Counted from the first letter of the stretch, positions 14,196-27,765 are shown. The stretch: 64,000 nt of DNA from Narthecium ossifragum (GCA_963920575.1 OY986970.1:23009274-23073273), one strand, 5' to 3'. Made by a program: numbers and translations. The notes: generated by a model from the sequence alone, not told the origin.

Positions 14196-15228
14196 TGTTG
14201 GATTTAATAAGCCCCAACAAAACCTAGAGTGAGGGTACGTTGTTTGAACTAAATCTTAGTTGAATCAAATGGGCCTGTTGAAACCAATCAGAAGAGAGAC
14301 ATATGAGAGCCCATGTGTGAGCGTAAAATATTTAGTCACACATTATTTGGAACTAAAACATTGCTCTAGTTTGTATAAAGGCTTGTTCATCTATATTTTG
14401 AATTTGTGTGAGAACTAAAGAGATGCACCACACATGTACGTCATGCGTGTGCGTTTTTGCGTACGTGGCAGGTGATTGTTCATCTTCCTGAATAGTCACA
14501 AGTGGACTGAGCCACATTGATTGAGCCATTAATTCATCAGAAGAGGGCCGAGTCAGTTATGACTCTTGGTCTCTCCATGATGCCCATGACTGGGCAGTTT
14601 TAGATTAGGTGGCAGCCCATGTTCTCTTGAGTGGCTGTTACTGGTGATGTAGCGCATGTTCAGCTCCCCACTAAGAAGTAGTTATTGTTGATGTGGCAGA
14701 GTGGCAGCCCATGACTGGGTAGTTACTAATGACGTGGCACTGATGTGGCAGTAGTTACAGATGACGTGGCGAGTTTCTTCACCTCTCCTCTAAATGGCTT
14801 ATCAACTAGCTTAGCTAGCCTGTAAATATGACCCCATATCAGCCATTTTAGAGCTAGCTCATGCATTTACCTCTTACCACACCACTTGCACAATAGAGGG
14901 TTTTGATTGAGAGTACCGTATCATCTTAGAGCTCGAAAGACTATCGGACGGCCGGCTTCCCTCCAATCATGGTCGATCATTATACCCTTGGAGCTCGTTG
15001 CCTGAAGAACCAGAGGCAAGGGGTGGTGGGAAAATAAAGCTTTAGGGCACAATGTGGCGCATTCACCTCAATCAAGCAGATCTTCTTCATCGGCATTGTC
15101 TTCCTCCTCTTTTCTTCTTTTTCGGGATTAACGGTATGTGAAGAATGTTTACTTTTGTTAAAACCGATTGTAAAGGATTCCTTGCTATTATTAATAAAAA
15201 GCAGGGGTCCTAGTTCTTCTTTCCAACA
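14196..15228 (+). repeat. 5' LTR of Copia-C
   Basis: 1,033 bp, TG...CA, clearly similar to the 3' LTR at 39124 (shared start, the poly-Leu-like TCTTCCTCCTCTTTTC tract and AATAAAAAGCA near the end). It has about 200 bp around 14545-14770 that the 3' LTR lacks. Confidence 0.9.
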
Positions 15229-15394
15229 TTCTTAAGCTCTATTTCTTTGTTATCGATCGATTTTTCGGGATCCACTTCTTGTACGGATCCTCTTCTGATT
15301 TTCTTAATTTTCCTTTTGAGAGAAAGTTCTACTTTCTAAGCAAACTTTTAAAACCAAGTACTAAATCACTTTGTAGTTGATCTTCTTCTTGCAG

Positions 15395-15691
15395 ATGGCT
15401 TCAGGGCAAAGTGAGACTGGGACTAATCCACTTGTAGTGGAAAAGTCTTCAACCAACCCAATTGTAGATGAAGTGCTTGTGAACACTCCACCTATAGTGG
15501 AGATCTCTTCCTTATCAATCTGTTAGCTAGAGATGCCTGAAAAGTTTAAGGGGCTGTATTTCAAGCAGTGGTAGTTGAAAATATTGTTCTATTTGACCAC
15601 CCTTAAACTAGTCAGGTATCTCAATGAGGATGAGCCTGTTCTAACTGAAAAACAGAAAAATTCTCATACCGTAGTTGTAGTTCAGGCTTGG
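15395..15691 (+). pseudogene. Copia-C gag, first part
   Basis: It starts MASGQSETGTNPLVVEKSS and continues to a UBN2-type gag block with LEMPEKFKGLYFKQW and LKILFYLTTLKLVRYL. Two in-frame TAG codons stand where CAG would fit (before LEMPEK and after QW). The frame reaches VQAW and is cut by X3 inside the 5-bp duplication CTTGG, then continues in frame at 34811 with DHSDFLYRNY. Confidence 0.85.
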
Positions 15692-15708
15692 TGACGCGCC
15701 CCGACCCG

Positions 15709-17221
15709 TGATACGACTTGAAAAGTGTCGCGGCTTAACAAGTCTAACCAAAATTATAATAAATTCCGGTGCTCTACTTTAACTACTAAGAAATAGTAGA
15801 TAGTGGAGAGACCGAGTCGAGTCCACAGGGATTTAAGGGATTGAGATCGAACACTTAGTAAATTTCCTACTAATGAGTTGAGAAAAGATTGCAGGTTGAA
15901 ATTAAACTAAACTTATACTAAAGGATTATGAATATGAAAGAAAGGACCACAGGATTCTTAATCAGTAACTAAGGTTTTACCAAGTCTTCCTAAGATCAGG
16001 GCATGCAAACACGATGAGTGGCTTCCTAAAAGTTGATAAGTGAATGGCTAGTTCTCCTTATCACTCAACAAGTTCTGTTTAGGATTCCTTGTTGGCAAGA
16101 ACAATTATCTAAATGTCAGTGACCAAATGATTAGTTACGTTCACTGCTAATGAACCCTCTTACTAGGATGAATTCATCGCAAATAACAATAATATGGATT
16201 AAGGTGTAAGATCGAGATGACTTCGCATCTCGATGGCCAAAACTACAAAGGTAAGATGCATGAAGGATTAGGGATGGAACGTAGTGGGACTAGCACTACT
16301 ATAGTGGGACTAGCACTATACAATCCCTAATCACGAAGAAGATTTCATCCGAGATATCATGGGACTAGCATGATCCTCTTATTTGGATGAATCCAATCCA
16401 AGCCCTAGCATACACATGCTCTAGAATCAAGTGCAAACCAGGACAATCCATATATCCAGCAAGAAATCAACACCAAGATATAAAGAAAATAGGACGCAAT
16501 CCATATAAACCAAACAAGAGTGTATACAAGCCCTAGATCTAAGAAATCCTTAGTAAAAACCCTAGTTACATCATAAGAATCACATGGTTATAGTTTTAGC
16601 TACTCATCTTTAGGGATCGATCCATCGGTGGAAGTTGATGATCTCCTCCCGCCATGAATCTCCTCCAAAGAAGCGTCGAAGAAAAGTATAGAAAAAGATA
16701 GGAAAACTCTCCCCAAAAACGTCTGGAAAAAGCCCCCAAAAATCCCTAAACAATGACTACTTATAGCCCAGGAAACAACCTCCCACTGATTATATCTGAG
16801 CCGTCGATTTTTTACTCTGGCTGAGTCGGATCGATCACTCTCTTGGAGTTGGATCGATCCGACTCCTTTAATTGTTGGTAACTCCCGAGCCGGATCGATC
16901 CAACTGTCAAGTTCGATCGATCGTGCCATTATTGTTACGCTACGTCCCGTGCTGAATCGATCCGTCGAATCGAGTCCGATCGATCCTCGTGCTTGCTCTT
17001 TATCACCATGCTGATTGAGTCGGATCGATCGCTCCTGTTGAGTTCGATCGATCTAACTTGCCAAAATCGCCAGAATACCCTTGTTTTAGCTCCAAAGTTG
17101 ATCTAACTCGTAGCAGGGTCTGTTATACCTGAAATGGGATAAAAGTAGTCAGTACAACATTGCTCGGGGCCCAACAAAGCCAAATTACAATGGTGTTTCG
17201 TGCACTTTTCAAGTCTTATCA
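15709..17221 (-). repeat. Athila 3' LTR (left copy)
   Basis: 1,513 bp. On the plus strand it starts TGATACGACTTGAAAAGTG and ends CACTTTTCAAGTCTTATCA, so its ends form a 19-bp inverted repeat with one mismatch. GATCGATC palindromes cluster at 16810-17055. Confidence 0.95.
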
Positions 17222-17236
17222 CACCCCCAAACTTGA
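17222..17236 (-). other. Athila polypurine tract
   Basis: Read on the minus strand, the run AAGTTTGGGGGTG lies directly before the 3' LTR. This is the expected place and composition for plus-strand priming. Confidence 0.7.
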
Positions 17237-18897
17237 TCTTTGCTAGTCCTCGAGCAAAGCAACAAAAATTAAAATTAAAGCAGTAAATCTAACTAGCCAC
17301 TTTCGTAGGTCTCACGATTGCACTTAGCATGTGCAACAAGCCTTTAAGCCCCTGGGTGGCCCCAGAGGAGGAGTTATAGTCTCCTGAGGGTTTCCAGTGA
17401 TAATACCCACAAACATCTATACATCCCCTTTAACATGTCATCAGAACTCCATTATAGTGCTCATTAATTCAAATGCACCAAGTAGAAATACTATCCATGA
17501 GTCTATTCTTCAATCCAAAGTCATATAAACATAAAGTAAATAAGAACCAATCAAAGCATAGTTCCAGCACTTCAACATATTTAATCATGGTTCAAAAATA
17601 ATTTTAACTCTCCAGTGTGTGGATTTGGTTCCACATGTGTCAGAGTATCCATTATATCCAAACATTCCACTAGTCAAGATCACAATTCTAGACAAGCACA
17701 TATTTTCCCCTTATCACATAACAATCTCTGTTCTTTTTCTTTTATTTTGTTTTCTCTTTTTTTTCACAAGGGTCTTCAACCGTTTTACGTGAACAACCCA
17801 CCTTGTTAGGAACATTGCCCGGTTACTAAGTATGAAGTCCCCTTTTTTCTGTTAGGACATTCAACCGTTTTACGCGAACAACACGTTGGTTAGGCACACT
17901 GCCCGGTTACTAAGTTGAACCCCTCCACTTTTGATACACATACTTTTTTGCAGACAGAAAACTGTATGTGTCCATGCATCTTCTGTGACATGTCCTAAAA
18001 TCATAGATCTATCCTAGTTTCATGCTCAGAATCTTACTTCAACTCATCCACATATAAAAGTGCTCAAGTGCAATAGGATATGTCAAGTTATCCCTAAATC
18101 ATGGTAAAAGTGTTAAAGTACAGAACTCATGTCATACATAGTTAAATTTACTGAATTTTATGTGACATATGAATTTCTGAATAACTCATTGAATAATATT
18201 CTAAATGATGCATCTTTATCAATAACCATCATAACTTCCTTCGTCTGACACGTTATAAAGGATGTATAAACTTTGGTTATCATAGAATAAATAACATGAA
18301 TTCCTAGAATTCTACCCCCCAACTTAAATGTAATTGTCCCCAATTACACTAAGTCATAAAAAAATAAAGCAAAGAGTATAGGGTAGAGATAACCTATAAA
18401 GGCTGAATACGAAAAAGTAACCTTGATGATAAAAAGAAAAGCAGCTTGTTGCAATCAAGGTTAGGCGTGAACAAGCAAGTAATGGCGGAATGGCACCCTG
18501 CTGTGCGTGCGATAACATATAGGCCCTGTAAAATCATAGAAGGAATACCCCATGATTGCATTTAGGGAATGTAAAGAATAAGCATAAAAAAAATGGAGAA
18601 AATTCGGGCAGCATGCCATCTATTTATTCAGTAAGCACAAGGGTTGTACAAACATGCATCACACACGGACAGAAAAAGTAAGCTAGCCTAAGCGTCTACC
18701 GGCAGCACACAATACAAATTGCAGCCACTCCCACAAATACAGAGTAGCACCGAAAAGTCAAAATTTATATAAAGTGTCAAGCCCATACAAAAGTGAGGCC
18801 ATCAACCACAAAAGTCAAATCCAAACATGCCAGCGCACGACCTTAGATGCAAGTAACCGAAAAGGTGTACAGGGAATCGAAGCAAGCATCTAAGGAC
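17237..18897 (-). other. Athila non-coding region before the 3' LTR
   Basis: I see no gene here. A block with CCGTTTTACG(T/C)GAACAAC is repeated at about 17777 and 17858, a small tandem duplication of roughly 80 bp. The rest is AT-rich. Confidence 0.6.
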
Positions 18898-20246
18898 TCA
18901 AGGCTGGGGTGGTGAGCCAGGAAAGGATAACGGGCGATAAGGTACGATAGCAAGCACTGGCGGAGGAGGATGAAGGTCGTCAAGACGCGTACGAACGTAC
19001 GAGAGGTCCGCCCGGATGGACGAGATGTCCGCCCGGAAGGCTGCATCTCTCGCGTCTACAGTGTCCAAGCGCTGGTGTAAGCGTGCCAACCCAGCGCTGA
19101 ACTCTCTGTACATCTCACCCAGTGTAGGATGGTCGACCGGCCAATACTCTGGCGCATGATGCGATCGGCTGGGACGCGGCTGGCGGATAAAAACATCGGC
19201 TCCCCCTCTGGGACGCGGTCCTGGCTCTGTAGAACAGCGGAGATAAGCCGAGGATGCGGAAAGGCAGCATCGTCGTAACTCGGCCGCATTTCCAGCACCG
19301 CTCGCCGATAGAACTGGGCAATGTCCTCCAAGATCATCTGCGGGATACTCATGGCCCAATCCTTGGCCAGCAGCCACAACGTGCGGAGCCAATCCCCAGC
19401 CCGATACTAATCATGCCCCATCTGGAAAACATTCTGGCGCAGCACATCGTCTACCAGCTGCATGTGCGCCGGCAGCTCGGCGCGAGTAAAAGTGTCGGTG
19501 TGATGACATCCCGGATGGAGAAAAAGGTAGGGAACTGAATCATGGACATACAGCTCATCGGGCATCGCTCTGTGGAGGCTAGGACAGTGTTTAGGAATCG
19601 ATAAAGCGTCACAAACTGCCCGGAGCATCAAAGATACCTCGACATCGTCAATCAAGGAAGTGAAGCCCCGGGACGCGTACTTGCGGGAGGTATCCTTGTC
19701 GCGCTTGTCCCCAAATGGAATAGGTTGCATGTTCTGATAGAACATGCAGACCAGTCGTAGATACATAGAAGTGCAAGGAGTGCACAACGGTAGTAGACCG
19801 CGGCGCTCGAGGGTCGCAATAGAGTCTTGAGCATGGTCGATCGTCCGGAAGAAATCGACGTCAAAGGTGTATTCCATATTGAGCTCGCGCTGCCAGCGAG
19901 GTTGGAGGCCGCGGACGTGGGTCAGAGCAGTCGACGGCTGGGACTTCTTACGCTTGGTTTGTCGTTGGGATGGTTGGGAGGAGGACGCAACAGCGGATGC
20001 CTTCCGCTTGCCGGACGAAGGAGTAACCGCCGTCGAAGAAGATGGTGGGGCTCTCGAGGCCCGGATCGGCCGTGACGGAGGTGGAGAAGAGGAAGAAGCC
20101 GGCGAAGATGCGGATGTGGCTGGAGAAGTCCTCGTCGGAGCCGCAGTCAAGGGTAGCCGTCTGGCGGGAGGGGTGGAAGAGGAAGCGGCGGTGGCCTTTC
20201 CTTTTCCGCCAATGCCTTTACGGATCACATTCTTTGCACGCACCAT
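18898..20246 (-). pseudogene. Athila env-like ORF, broken
   Basis: Downstream of integrase in the same orientation, where Athila elements carry an extra reading frame of env-like or unknown function. A 279-codon frame (20246-19407) starts MVRAKNVIRKGIGGKGKA. It has a Ser/Pro/Ala-rich basic N-terminus to about residue 110, then a globular part with RLVCMFYQNMQP and DDVEVSLMLRAVCDALSIP. A stop after MGHD is followed in frame by RTLWLLAKDWAMSIPQMIL. A frame change near 19160 then leads to a coiled-coil-like tail, REFSAGLARLHQRLDTVD. I see no clear signal peptide or transmembrane segment, so env-like is by position only. Confidence 0.6.
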
Positions 20247-23058
20247 GATGGGGATGAAGGCAAGGTGCAGCGCCGGCGACGATCAACAGAAAGCAAGGAA
20301 CCGCGGTCGGAGAGGTTGAATGGGTTTGTAGGAGAAAAACGGCGAGGTCGAGAGTGGGGAAGAGGGTCGGACGAAAGGTATAGAGTGCGGTAGAGGACGG
20401 GGGTGAGGAGGTCTTGCCGGAGGCAAGGCCGAGCACCGGTCGGAGGGGAGAACAAGGTGTGGCGGCGTCCGAGCGAAACGGAAGGGGGAAAGCTGGATCG
20501 ATCGAAGGGAGATGGTACGATGCACCTTCTCAAGGGCTTTCGTACCGGGTCTCTTGCCTTATCTCAGATCCTCTTTAGCTAAATCTATGGCTAGGTCGAG
20601 AGATACATTTAGGGTTTTAGGAGAAGGACCCTAGGTATTCGACGAGGAAGGCGAAGACTAGAGGAGGAGACGGATGAGAAGAGGGATACCTTGCAGCTCC
20701 TCTAGGGTTGGCTGGCTTCTCTTGGAGATCCAAGCCTTGGAGAACGTGGTGGAGGGAAGCACGGCAGCCAAGGGGACGCCGGGGACTTGGGGATGGACGG
20801 CGGAGGTGGTTGGTAGCGGCGGTGATGATGGTGGCGAAGGAGTGGACGGCAGCGGAGAAGGAGACCGGTGATGGAGAAGAACCGGCTGTAGAGAGAGATG
20901 AAGGTGGCTGGTGGATTATGAGGAAACTAGGTTACAGCTACTCCTATATTACTTCTACTCCTAGGATTTATCTCTACTAAATAATAACTCTCATAAATTC
21001 GTCCATGCATAATTACAAGCTATGGAGGTCCTTTTATAGAAGCCTCAAGAGAGTTCTACTCCAACTAAAGAACTACCTTACTTTAATCAGCAAGTAACCA
21101 TACTTTCCTAATAAGACTCAGTCTTATCTCAACTTCCTAATAACAAGGACTCATAATAGGAACTGATTTAAGCAAATCATAAACTGAACTCAATTTAGGA
21201 AACTGACTCAATCAAGATAACTACTAACTAGGAAATCATCTAAGTAAGCAAACCAGCTAGGAATAGGATTCCTTTGGCCGGTTGAGCTTAGAACGCCCAA
21301 AGGGACTTGGGTGCAGCCAACTCCTTGGCGTGGGCCCATCCAAGCAAGGACGTGGGTCCCTTCTTGGAATGGCTCGGTTCGACCTCGTATCAGGAGAAAA
21401 GAATGCCCTAGGATCGATCGAACACCTGATTATAAACCCCAGAATAACGTGACTCCGATCGATCCGTCCGCCGGGGTTGGATAGATCGGAGGCCACGCGG
21501 AAATCATCCCAATGCACAACGTAAAACGTGGTAAGTGAGGAGGATCGATCGGTCGATATAGGCCGGATCGATCCGGCTGTCGCTAACCATGAGTAGTAGC
21601 TGGAACTCATGGAATTTCGCCCCTACGTGCATGGCAGGTATGCGGATCATCCATGGCATGCACAGTGCATCACACAAATCAAAACAATATACCCAATCAA
21701 CCCTAAACCCAATTTTATTAATGAACTAAAACAAAACTACAAAGCCAAGAAACGGAAATGGAAAGAAGAAAAACTAGGAAGAGGACGCGTTGGACTCTTA
21801 CTGGAAGGATGAAATCGCCTGGAGAAACACGCTGGGAGCGGAGACGATGGTGGAACGCATGAGCCGGACGCAGAGGATGGGATGGAGGACGGCGGTCGCA
21901 GAGCAACGAAAATCGAACTAGGTCACTCGTTAGGAATCGTAGTTGAGGTAAGGATAAGAATAAAAAGGCAGCGAACAGTTGTGGCTCAACTCGGAATCGA
22001 GTCCGAGTTGGAGACGGCGACGGCGGCGGCGCTAAACATGTAAGTTTTAGAAAGGTTCGAGCAGGATCGATCGGCCTAGACCGGTTAGATCGATCCGTCG
22101 CCACGTGGATGCATCGGGTGCGATCGGATCATATATAGTGAATAAATATGCCCATCGATCGAACTCGTTGAGCAGGATCGATCCGACTTACTCAACTATA
22201 CTCAATGAGAGCGACGGATAAACGGATCGATCGGAAGGTGTGGTGCAAAATATACAACGTTCTGTCACCAATAAATAGCCACCTTGGATCGATCTTACTC
22301 AAGCAAAGCGATCGATCCTACTACCTTAGATGTTCTAATATGGACGGAGAGATAGAGGGATCGATCGGAATGTGTAGTGCAAAATACACTACGTTCTGTC
22401 AAGATGAAATCAACAAGTAGGATCGATCCCTCTCCCAAGACCCGATCGATCCTACTATTGTAGGGAGTAAAGCAAAGACTGAGGGATAGAAGGAAAGATC
22501 AGGTGATGGGGTGGCGAAAACTCTAAGTTCTGTCAAGATTAAATACCCACCTCGGATCGATCGGACACAATGGGACGGATCGATCCAACTATGGCCCGAT
22601 GAAAATTATGCGTGACGCAAAGAAAGATCGATCGGTCTAGATCGGCTAGATCGATCGGTCTAGATCGGCTAGAACGATCGGTCTTAACGAAACGTGAAAA
22701 ATTGCATAATAACCCTGGGAATTAAGCCTCAACTAACCCTGTAAAAAATACGGACCTCTCCAGGCCATAAGAATTCAAGCATGGACATCCCCACGCTAAC
22801 AAGTAATATGATCAGCCACGGGCAGCGATGATAGTATTATCAGACAATCAAAATCAACTATGCAAATAAGTAGAAATTACGCAAGCATGCAAAGAAAACT
22901 TGAAAGAACGAAACTAATTAAAACACATAAAGGATGGGTTGCCTCCCATCAAGCGCTTGGTTTAACGTCTCTAGCTCGACCCAATGAGAGCGCAATTACT
23001 CAGGAATTGGTTCATACAACCGTTGTGTGGCTTTTAAGGTCAGAGGATTTTCTATATA
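20247..23058 (-). other. Athila region between integrase and env-like ORF, GATCGATC-rich
   Basis: I see no protein I recognise. 20247-20930 is GC-rich with several overlapping open frames and may be a leader or captured sequence. 21400-22690 is packed with the palindrome GATCGATC and close variants (GGATCGATCG, GATCGATCC). One stretch at about 22627-22683 is a short tandem repeat of GATCGGTCTAGATCGGCTA. Confidence 0.6.
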
Positions 23059-24932
23059 TCATTTTAACCTTTGGCCATTCACTTTGAAGGTGGAATCAGA
23101 GTTAGGATGGCGGAGTTCAACAGCCCCATGAGGGAAAACTTGAGTGATTTCGAATGGGCATGTCCATCTAAATTTCAGTTTTCCTGGGAAGAGCCGTAAT
23201 CTAGCGTTAAATAACCACACCCTATCTCCCACATTAAAAGTTCTCTGATTAATGAACCTATCATGGTACGCTTTAGTTCGAGCCTTATAGATAAGAGCAT
23301 TATCATAGGCTTCATTACATATTTCCTCCAACTCATTAAGTTGGAGCAGTCGAGCACTCCAACCCGTAGGTAACCAATTAACCTCTTTAATAGTTAACCA
23401 CACTTTATCCATGAGATTCACTGGTAAGCGGCAATGCTTACCATAGACCATTCGATATGGTGACATCCCTATGGGTGTTTTAAATGCCGTTCTATATGCC
23501 CATAAAGCTTCATTCAAGCGCATGGACCAGTCCTTTCTATCCAAACGCACTACTTTCTCAAGGATGCGTTTGATCTCCCTATTAGACACCTCTACCTACC
23601 CACTGGTTTGAGGGTGATAGGGGGTGGCAACCTTATGGGATATATTATATTTATCTAGAGTGTGACGGAAATACCTATTCATGAAATGTGATCCACCATC
23701 ACTTATTATAGCTCTAGGATGACCAAACCGAGAGAAAATGTTAGAATGAAGAAATTTTACAACGACTCGGTGATCATTGGTCTTAGTCGCTATGGCTTCA
23801 ATCCATTTCGAAACATAATCAACAGCTAATAAAATATAAATGTAGCCATTCGAAGGAGGAAACGGGCCCATAAAATCAATACCCCAAACATCAAATACTT
23901 CACATTCAATGATCGGATTTTGAGGCATTTTGTTTCGATGAGAAATACTACCTAACTGTTGACAACGAACGCAAGCTTTTGAAAGCCTATGAGCATCACG
24001 AAAAATTGAGGGCCAATAAAAACCAGACTGAAAAATCTTGGCTGCGGTTCTACGGCCTGAAAAATGTCCTCCACATGCATGAGAGTGGCATAAAGTCAGA
24101 GTGGAGATAATTTCATATTCGGGTACACAACATCTCATAATCTGATCCGAACAGTGCTTAAAGAGAATGGGATCATTCCATACATAGGATTTAACTTTCG
24201 AAAAGAATTTATCTCGATCTAGTTTATGCCAATGAGCAGGAGTGAATCCAGAAACAAGATAATTTACGATGTGTGCAAACCACGGTTTCGGTACTTGATC
24301 AATAGCTAATAAATATTCATCAGGAAAGGTATCATCGATCGGGGATGAATCATTAATGACATCTAAAGGAAGACGAGAAAGGTGATCGGCAACCACGTTT
24401 AAAGCTACCTTTTTATCTCGTAATTCCAGATCAAACTCTTGGAGAAGCAAAATCCAACGAATTAATCGAGGTTTAAGCACTTTCTTAGAGACAAGATACC
24501 TAAGGGCTGAATAATCGGTAAAAATTATGACTTTTGATTCAAGAAGATAGGAACGAAACTTTTCGAAGGCAAAGATCACAGCAATTAACTCTTTCTCAGT
24601 AGTCGTGTAATTTACCTGAGCTTCATTTAACGTCTTACTAGCATAGTAGATGACACGGGGTAGTTTATCAATAGTTTGTCCCAAAACGGCACCTACAGCG
24701 TAATCAGACCCGTCACACATGATTTCAAAAGGATGGTTATAATCTGGAGAATGGACAATCGACGTTGAAGAGAGTGAATCACGCAAAATATTAAAGGCAT
24801 TAAGACAAGACTAGTCGAACACAAATGGAACATCTTTAACCAATAAAGCACATAACGGTCGGGAGATCTTACTGAAATCCTTAATAAATCGCCGGTAGAA
24901 CCCGGCGTGGCCCAGGAATGACCGAATTTGAC
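23059..24932 (-). pseudogene. Athila RNase H and integrase
   Basis: The frame gives RNase H ([50 protein letters not shown]). The integrase zinc region follows (H and H of [10 protein letters not shown], then CVRCQQLG) and then its core with D in [10 protein letters not shown] in ISDGGSHF and the YHPQTSG block. Directly after QTSG the codon is TAG at about 23596-23598, where CAG would fit. The frame then goes on to 23059 with the integrase C-terminus NEALWAYRTAFKTPIGMSPY and FNVGDRVWLF. Another TAG sits near 24812 upstream of the RNase H start. The MITE at 24933 separates this part from the RT. Confidence 0.9.
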
Positions 24933-25336
24933 TAGGGGTGAGAATTCGGTATATACCGAACCGAAATACCGAATACTGAAATACCGAAATACCATAATTT
25001 AAAAAACCGAACCGAACCGAATTAGTGCATAAAACCAAACCGAACCGAACCGAATTAATTCGGTACACTAATTTAAAAACCGAACCGAACCGAATTCATG
25101 TAAAAACCGAACTGAACCGAAAAAACCGAAATAATTCGTAATTTTTTACTTACAATATAAAACCGAACCGAAATAACGTATATAATTTTAAAATTTTTGG
25201 TATTTCGGTATTGACCGAATTTTAAAAATAAAAACCAAAACCGAACCGAATACCGAATTTTTCACAAAAAAAAACCGAACCGAACCGAATTGTTCGGTTC
25301 GGTTCTAAAAATTCGGTTCGGTTTTGCTCACCACTA
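24933..25336. mobile_element. hAT-type MITE rich in ACCGAA, inside Athila pol
   Basis: 404 bp flanked by a perfect 8-bp duplication AATTTGAC (24925-24932 and 25337-25344). The ends are TAGGGGTGAG and, read inverted, TAGTGGTGAGC. The interior is almost entirely ACCGAA/TTCGGT repeats in inverted arrangement, so it can fold on itself. An 8-bp duplication and (T/C)AGGGGTGAGC-like ends are typical of hAT MITEs. It has no coding. Confidence 0.9.
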
Positions 25337-25344
25337 AATTTGAC

Positions 25345-27765
25345 GCACTGAAGAAGGAGGTGGCTGTTTAGAAATAAGTTCTAACTTAGCTTTATCTACC
25401 TCTCAATCCCCCTACTTGAAATTACATGGCCGAGAACGATACCTTCTGTAACCATAAAATGGCTCTTTTCTCAACTCAACACCAGATTAGTTTTCTCACA
25501 CCTAGCAAGGACTTTGGATAGGTTTTCACGGCATGATTCAAAAGATTGGCCAAACACAGAGAAGTCATCCATAAATATCTCTAAAAACTGTTCAATCATG
25601 TCCCCAAAGATAGCAAGCATGCAACGTTAAAATGTCGCTGGAGCATTGCAAAGGACAAAGGGCATGCGACGATATGCGAATGTTCCATAAGGACATGTAA
25701 AGGTTGTCTTCTCCTGATCATTAGGATCTATGGCCACTTGATTATACACAGAGTAACCGTCAAGGAAGCAATAATTGGATTGGCCCGATAACCTTTCTAA
25801 AATCTGATCAATGAAGGGCAATGGAAAATGATCTTTACGAGTTAAAGCGTTAAGACGCCTATAATCGATGCAAACTCTCCAACCCGAGGTCTGTCTAGTT
25901 GGGATATCCTCCCCTTTATCATTTTTAACCACTGTGATTCCAGATTTTTTAGGAACGACTTGAGTAGGGCTAATCCATTTAGAGTCCGAGATCGGATATA
26001 TTATCCCTGCGTCTAAGAGTTTAATTACTTCCTTCATTACAACATCTTTCATAAAAGGGTTGAGTCGGCGTTGCATCTCCCGTACACATTTAGTGTCATC
26101 TTCTAAGAGTATGCGATGCATGCAAATTGAGGGATCAATGCCTTTAAGATCACCAATGGACCACCCTATAGCTCTTTTATGCAGTTTAAGGACTTCGAGT
26201 AATTGATGCTCTTGATCAGTGGTTAAAGCAGAAGAGATAATTACTGGAAGGGTAGACTCAGGTCCAAGGAAGGCATATTTTAAATTGGAGGGCAACGTTT
26301 TCAATTCCAAAGATGGTGGTGTGACTAAAGAGGGTACAGCTGGAATTGAGGATGTAGGAGGTAAAGGCTCAAGGAGGGGCTCTTTCCAGGAAATACCGCA
26401 AACATCAGTAATTAAATCAAGATCGTTAAAATCATTTAAAACGTTGTCATTTTCAGACTTGAAAACCGATACAAAATCATTCAAATCATTTTTTTCATCG
26501 TTCACAACCAAAAACACTACATCCGTACTCAAAACATCTTCATACAAATTTGACAAATACTGTTCAAAAACATCGTCCTCAACCACAATAGACATGTCAC
26601 AACCATTCTCAAAACTCCTACACGGAGTATCATCATTCAACAACAACGCAGATAATGTATCATCAATACAACTAGTCACCTCATCCTCATTAACCAACGC
26701 ATTAACCATAAAGCAGTCATCATCATACGCATGATTCTTTGAAGCATGAAATATATTCAAACGTAATTTCATATTACCAAATGTGACAGTCATGAAACCA
26801 TCCCTACAGTTAATACAAGCATTGACTGTAGCCAAGAAGGGTCGGCCAAGGATTATAGAGACTGATTTCTTAGCTTGAACTCCGGGTTCCATGTCTAGAA
26901 CTACAAAATCAACCGGAAATACACACTGATCAACCTTAACCAAAACGTCTTCAAGGATTCCCCTTGTGGTTTTAATTGATCGATCGGCTAATTGTAGGGT
27001 CATGGCCGTTGGTTTCAATTCTCCTATGCCAAACTTAGAATATAAGGAGTAGGGCATGAGGTTGACACTTGCACCCAAATCTAGTAGTGCTCCATCAATC
27101 GTGTGATTTCCTATAATGCATGAGATTGTGGAGGTTTCAGGATTTTTAAGCTTAGGAGGAAGATCACATCGAAGAATTGAACTAACTTGCTCAGTCAAGA
27201 AAATCTTTTTAGACACGTGCGATCTAGATTGCCTTTTATGAGTGCAAAGATCCTTGAGGAATTTAGCATAAGATGGAATTTGTTTGATGGCATCAAGCAG
27301 AGGAAGGTTAATATGAACTTTCTTAAACACCTCCATCATTTCATCTAATTTTGAATTTCTGAATGTAGTGGAGGTAGGATCTGCTAAAGCTTCAGGAAAA
27401 GGAACCTTAGGAACATAAGTCGTGGGATTTGGTTCTTTCTCATGAGATGATGCCATGTTTGGTGATGCATGTAGATTGTCAATGGAATCATGAGGATTTG
27501 AACGTGGAGTGTCAGAGGATCAATTAGGTTCTTTTGATGCATGGGAACCATTGTCTAATGATGTTTGAGAATGAGATGCATGTAAATCTTGATTACATGT
27601 TGCTTTCTTAGGTTGTTCAATATTGACAAAAGTTTTACCACTACGAAGAGTTGTCACAGCTTGTACTTGTTCGTGAGATGAGTCTACATGATGTTGGCCT
27701 TTGGGATTAGGAATGGGCTGACTCGGTAATTGCCCATATTCTCTTCTAGACAATGCATTAGCCAA
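25345..27765 (-). pseudogene. Athila protease and reverse transcriptase
   Basis: The frame continues from gag. A linker with LANALSRREYGQLPSQPI ends in TGA at 27520 (CGA would fit). The next open stretch, 27456-25627, holds the retropepsin motif LLDLGASVNLMPYSLY, about 100 residues of linker and RT with WRVCIDYRRLNALTRKDHFP, FLDGYSVYNQVAIDP and MPFVLCNAPATF. A TAA follows at 25627 (CAA would fit before RCM). The catalytic FMDDFSVF lies just beyond. A TGA replaces a Trp near 25477, and a 2-nt insertion near 25400 shifts the frame. No active RT can be made. Confidence 0.92.

Noticed and set aside
15709..17221. Reading the left Athila LTR as a DNA transposon because of its 19-bp inverted ends
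   Set aside because: The near-identical copy at 29490-31000, the tRNA-Asp primer site, the polypurine tract and the 5-bp target duplication around both show that it is an LTR.
26219..26734. A 171-codon plus-strand open frame
   Set aside because: It is antisense to the Athila protease-RT frame, is Ser/Thr/Lys-rich without domain, and disappears once the pol frame is accepted.
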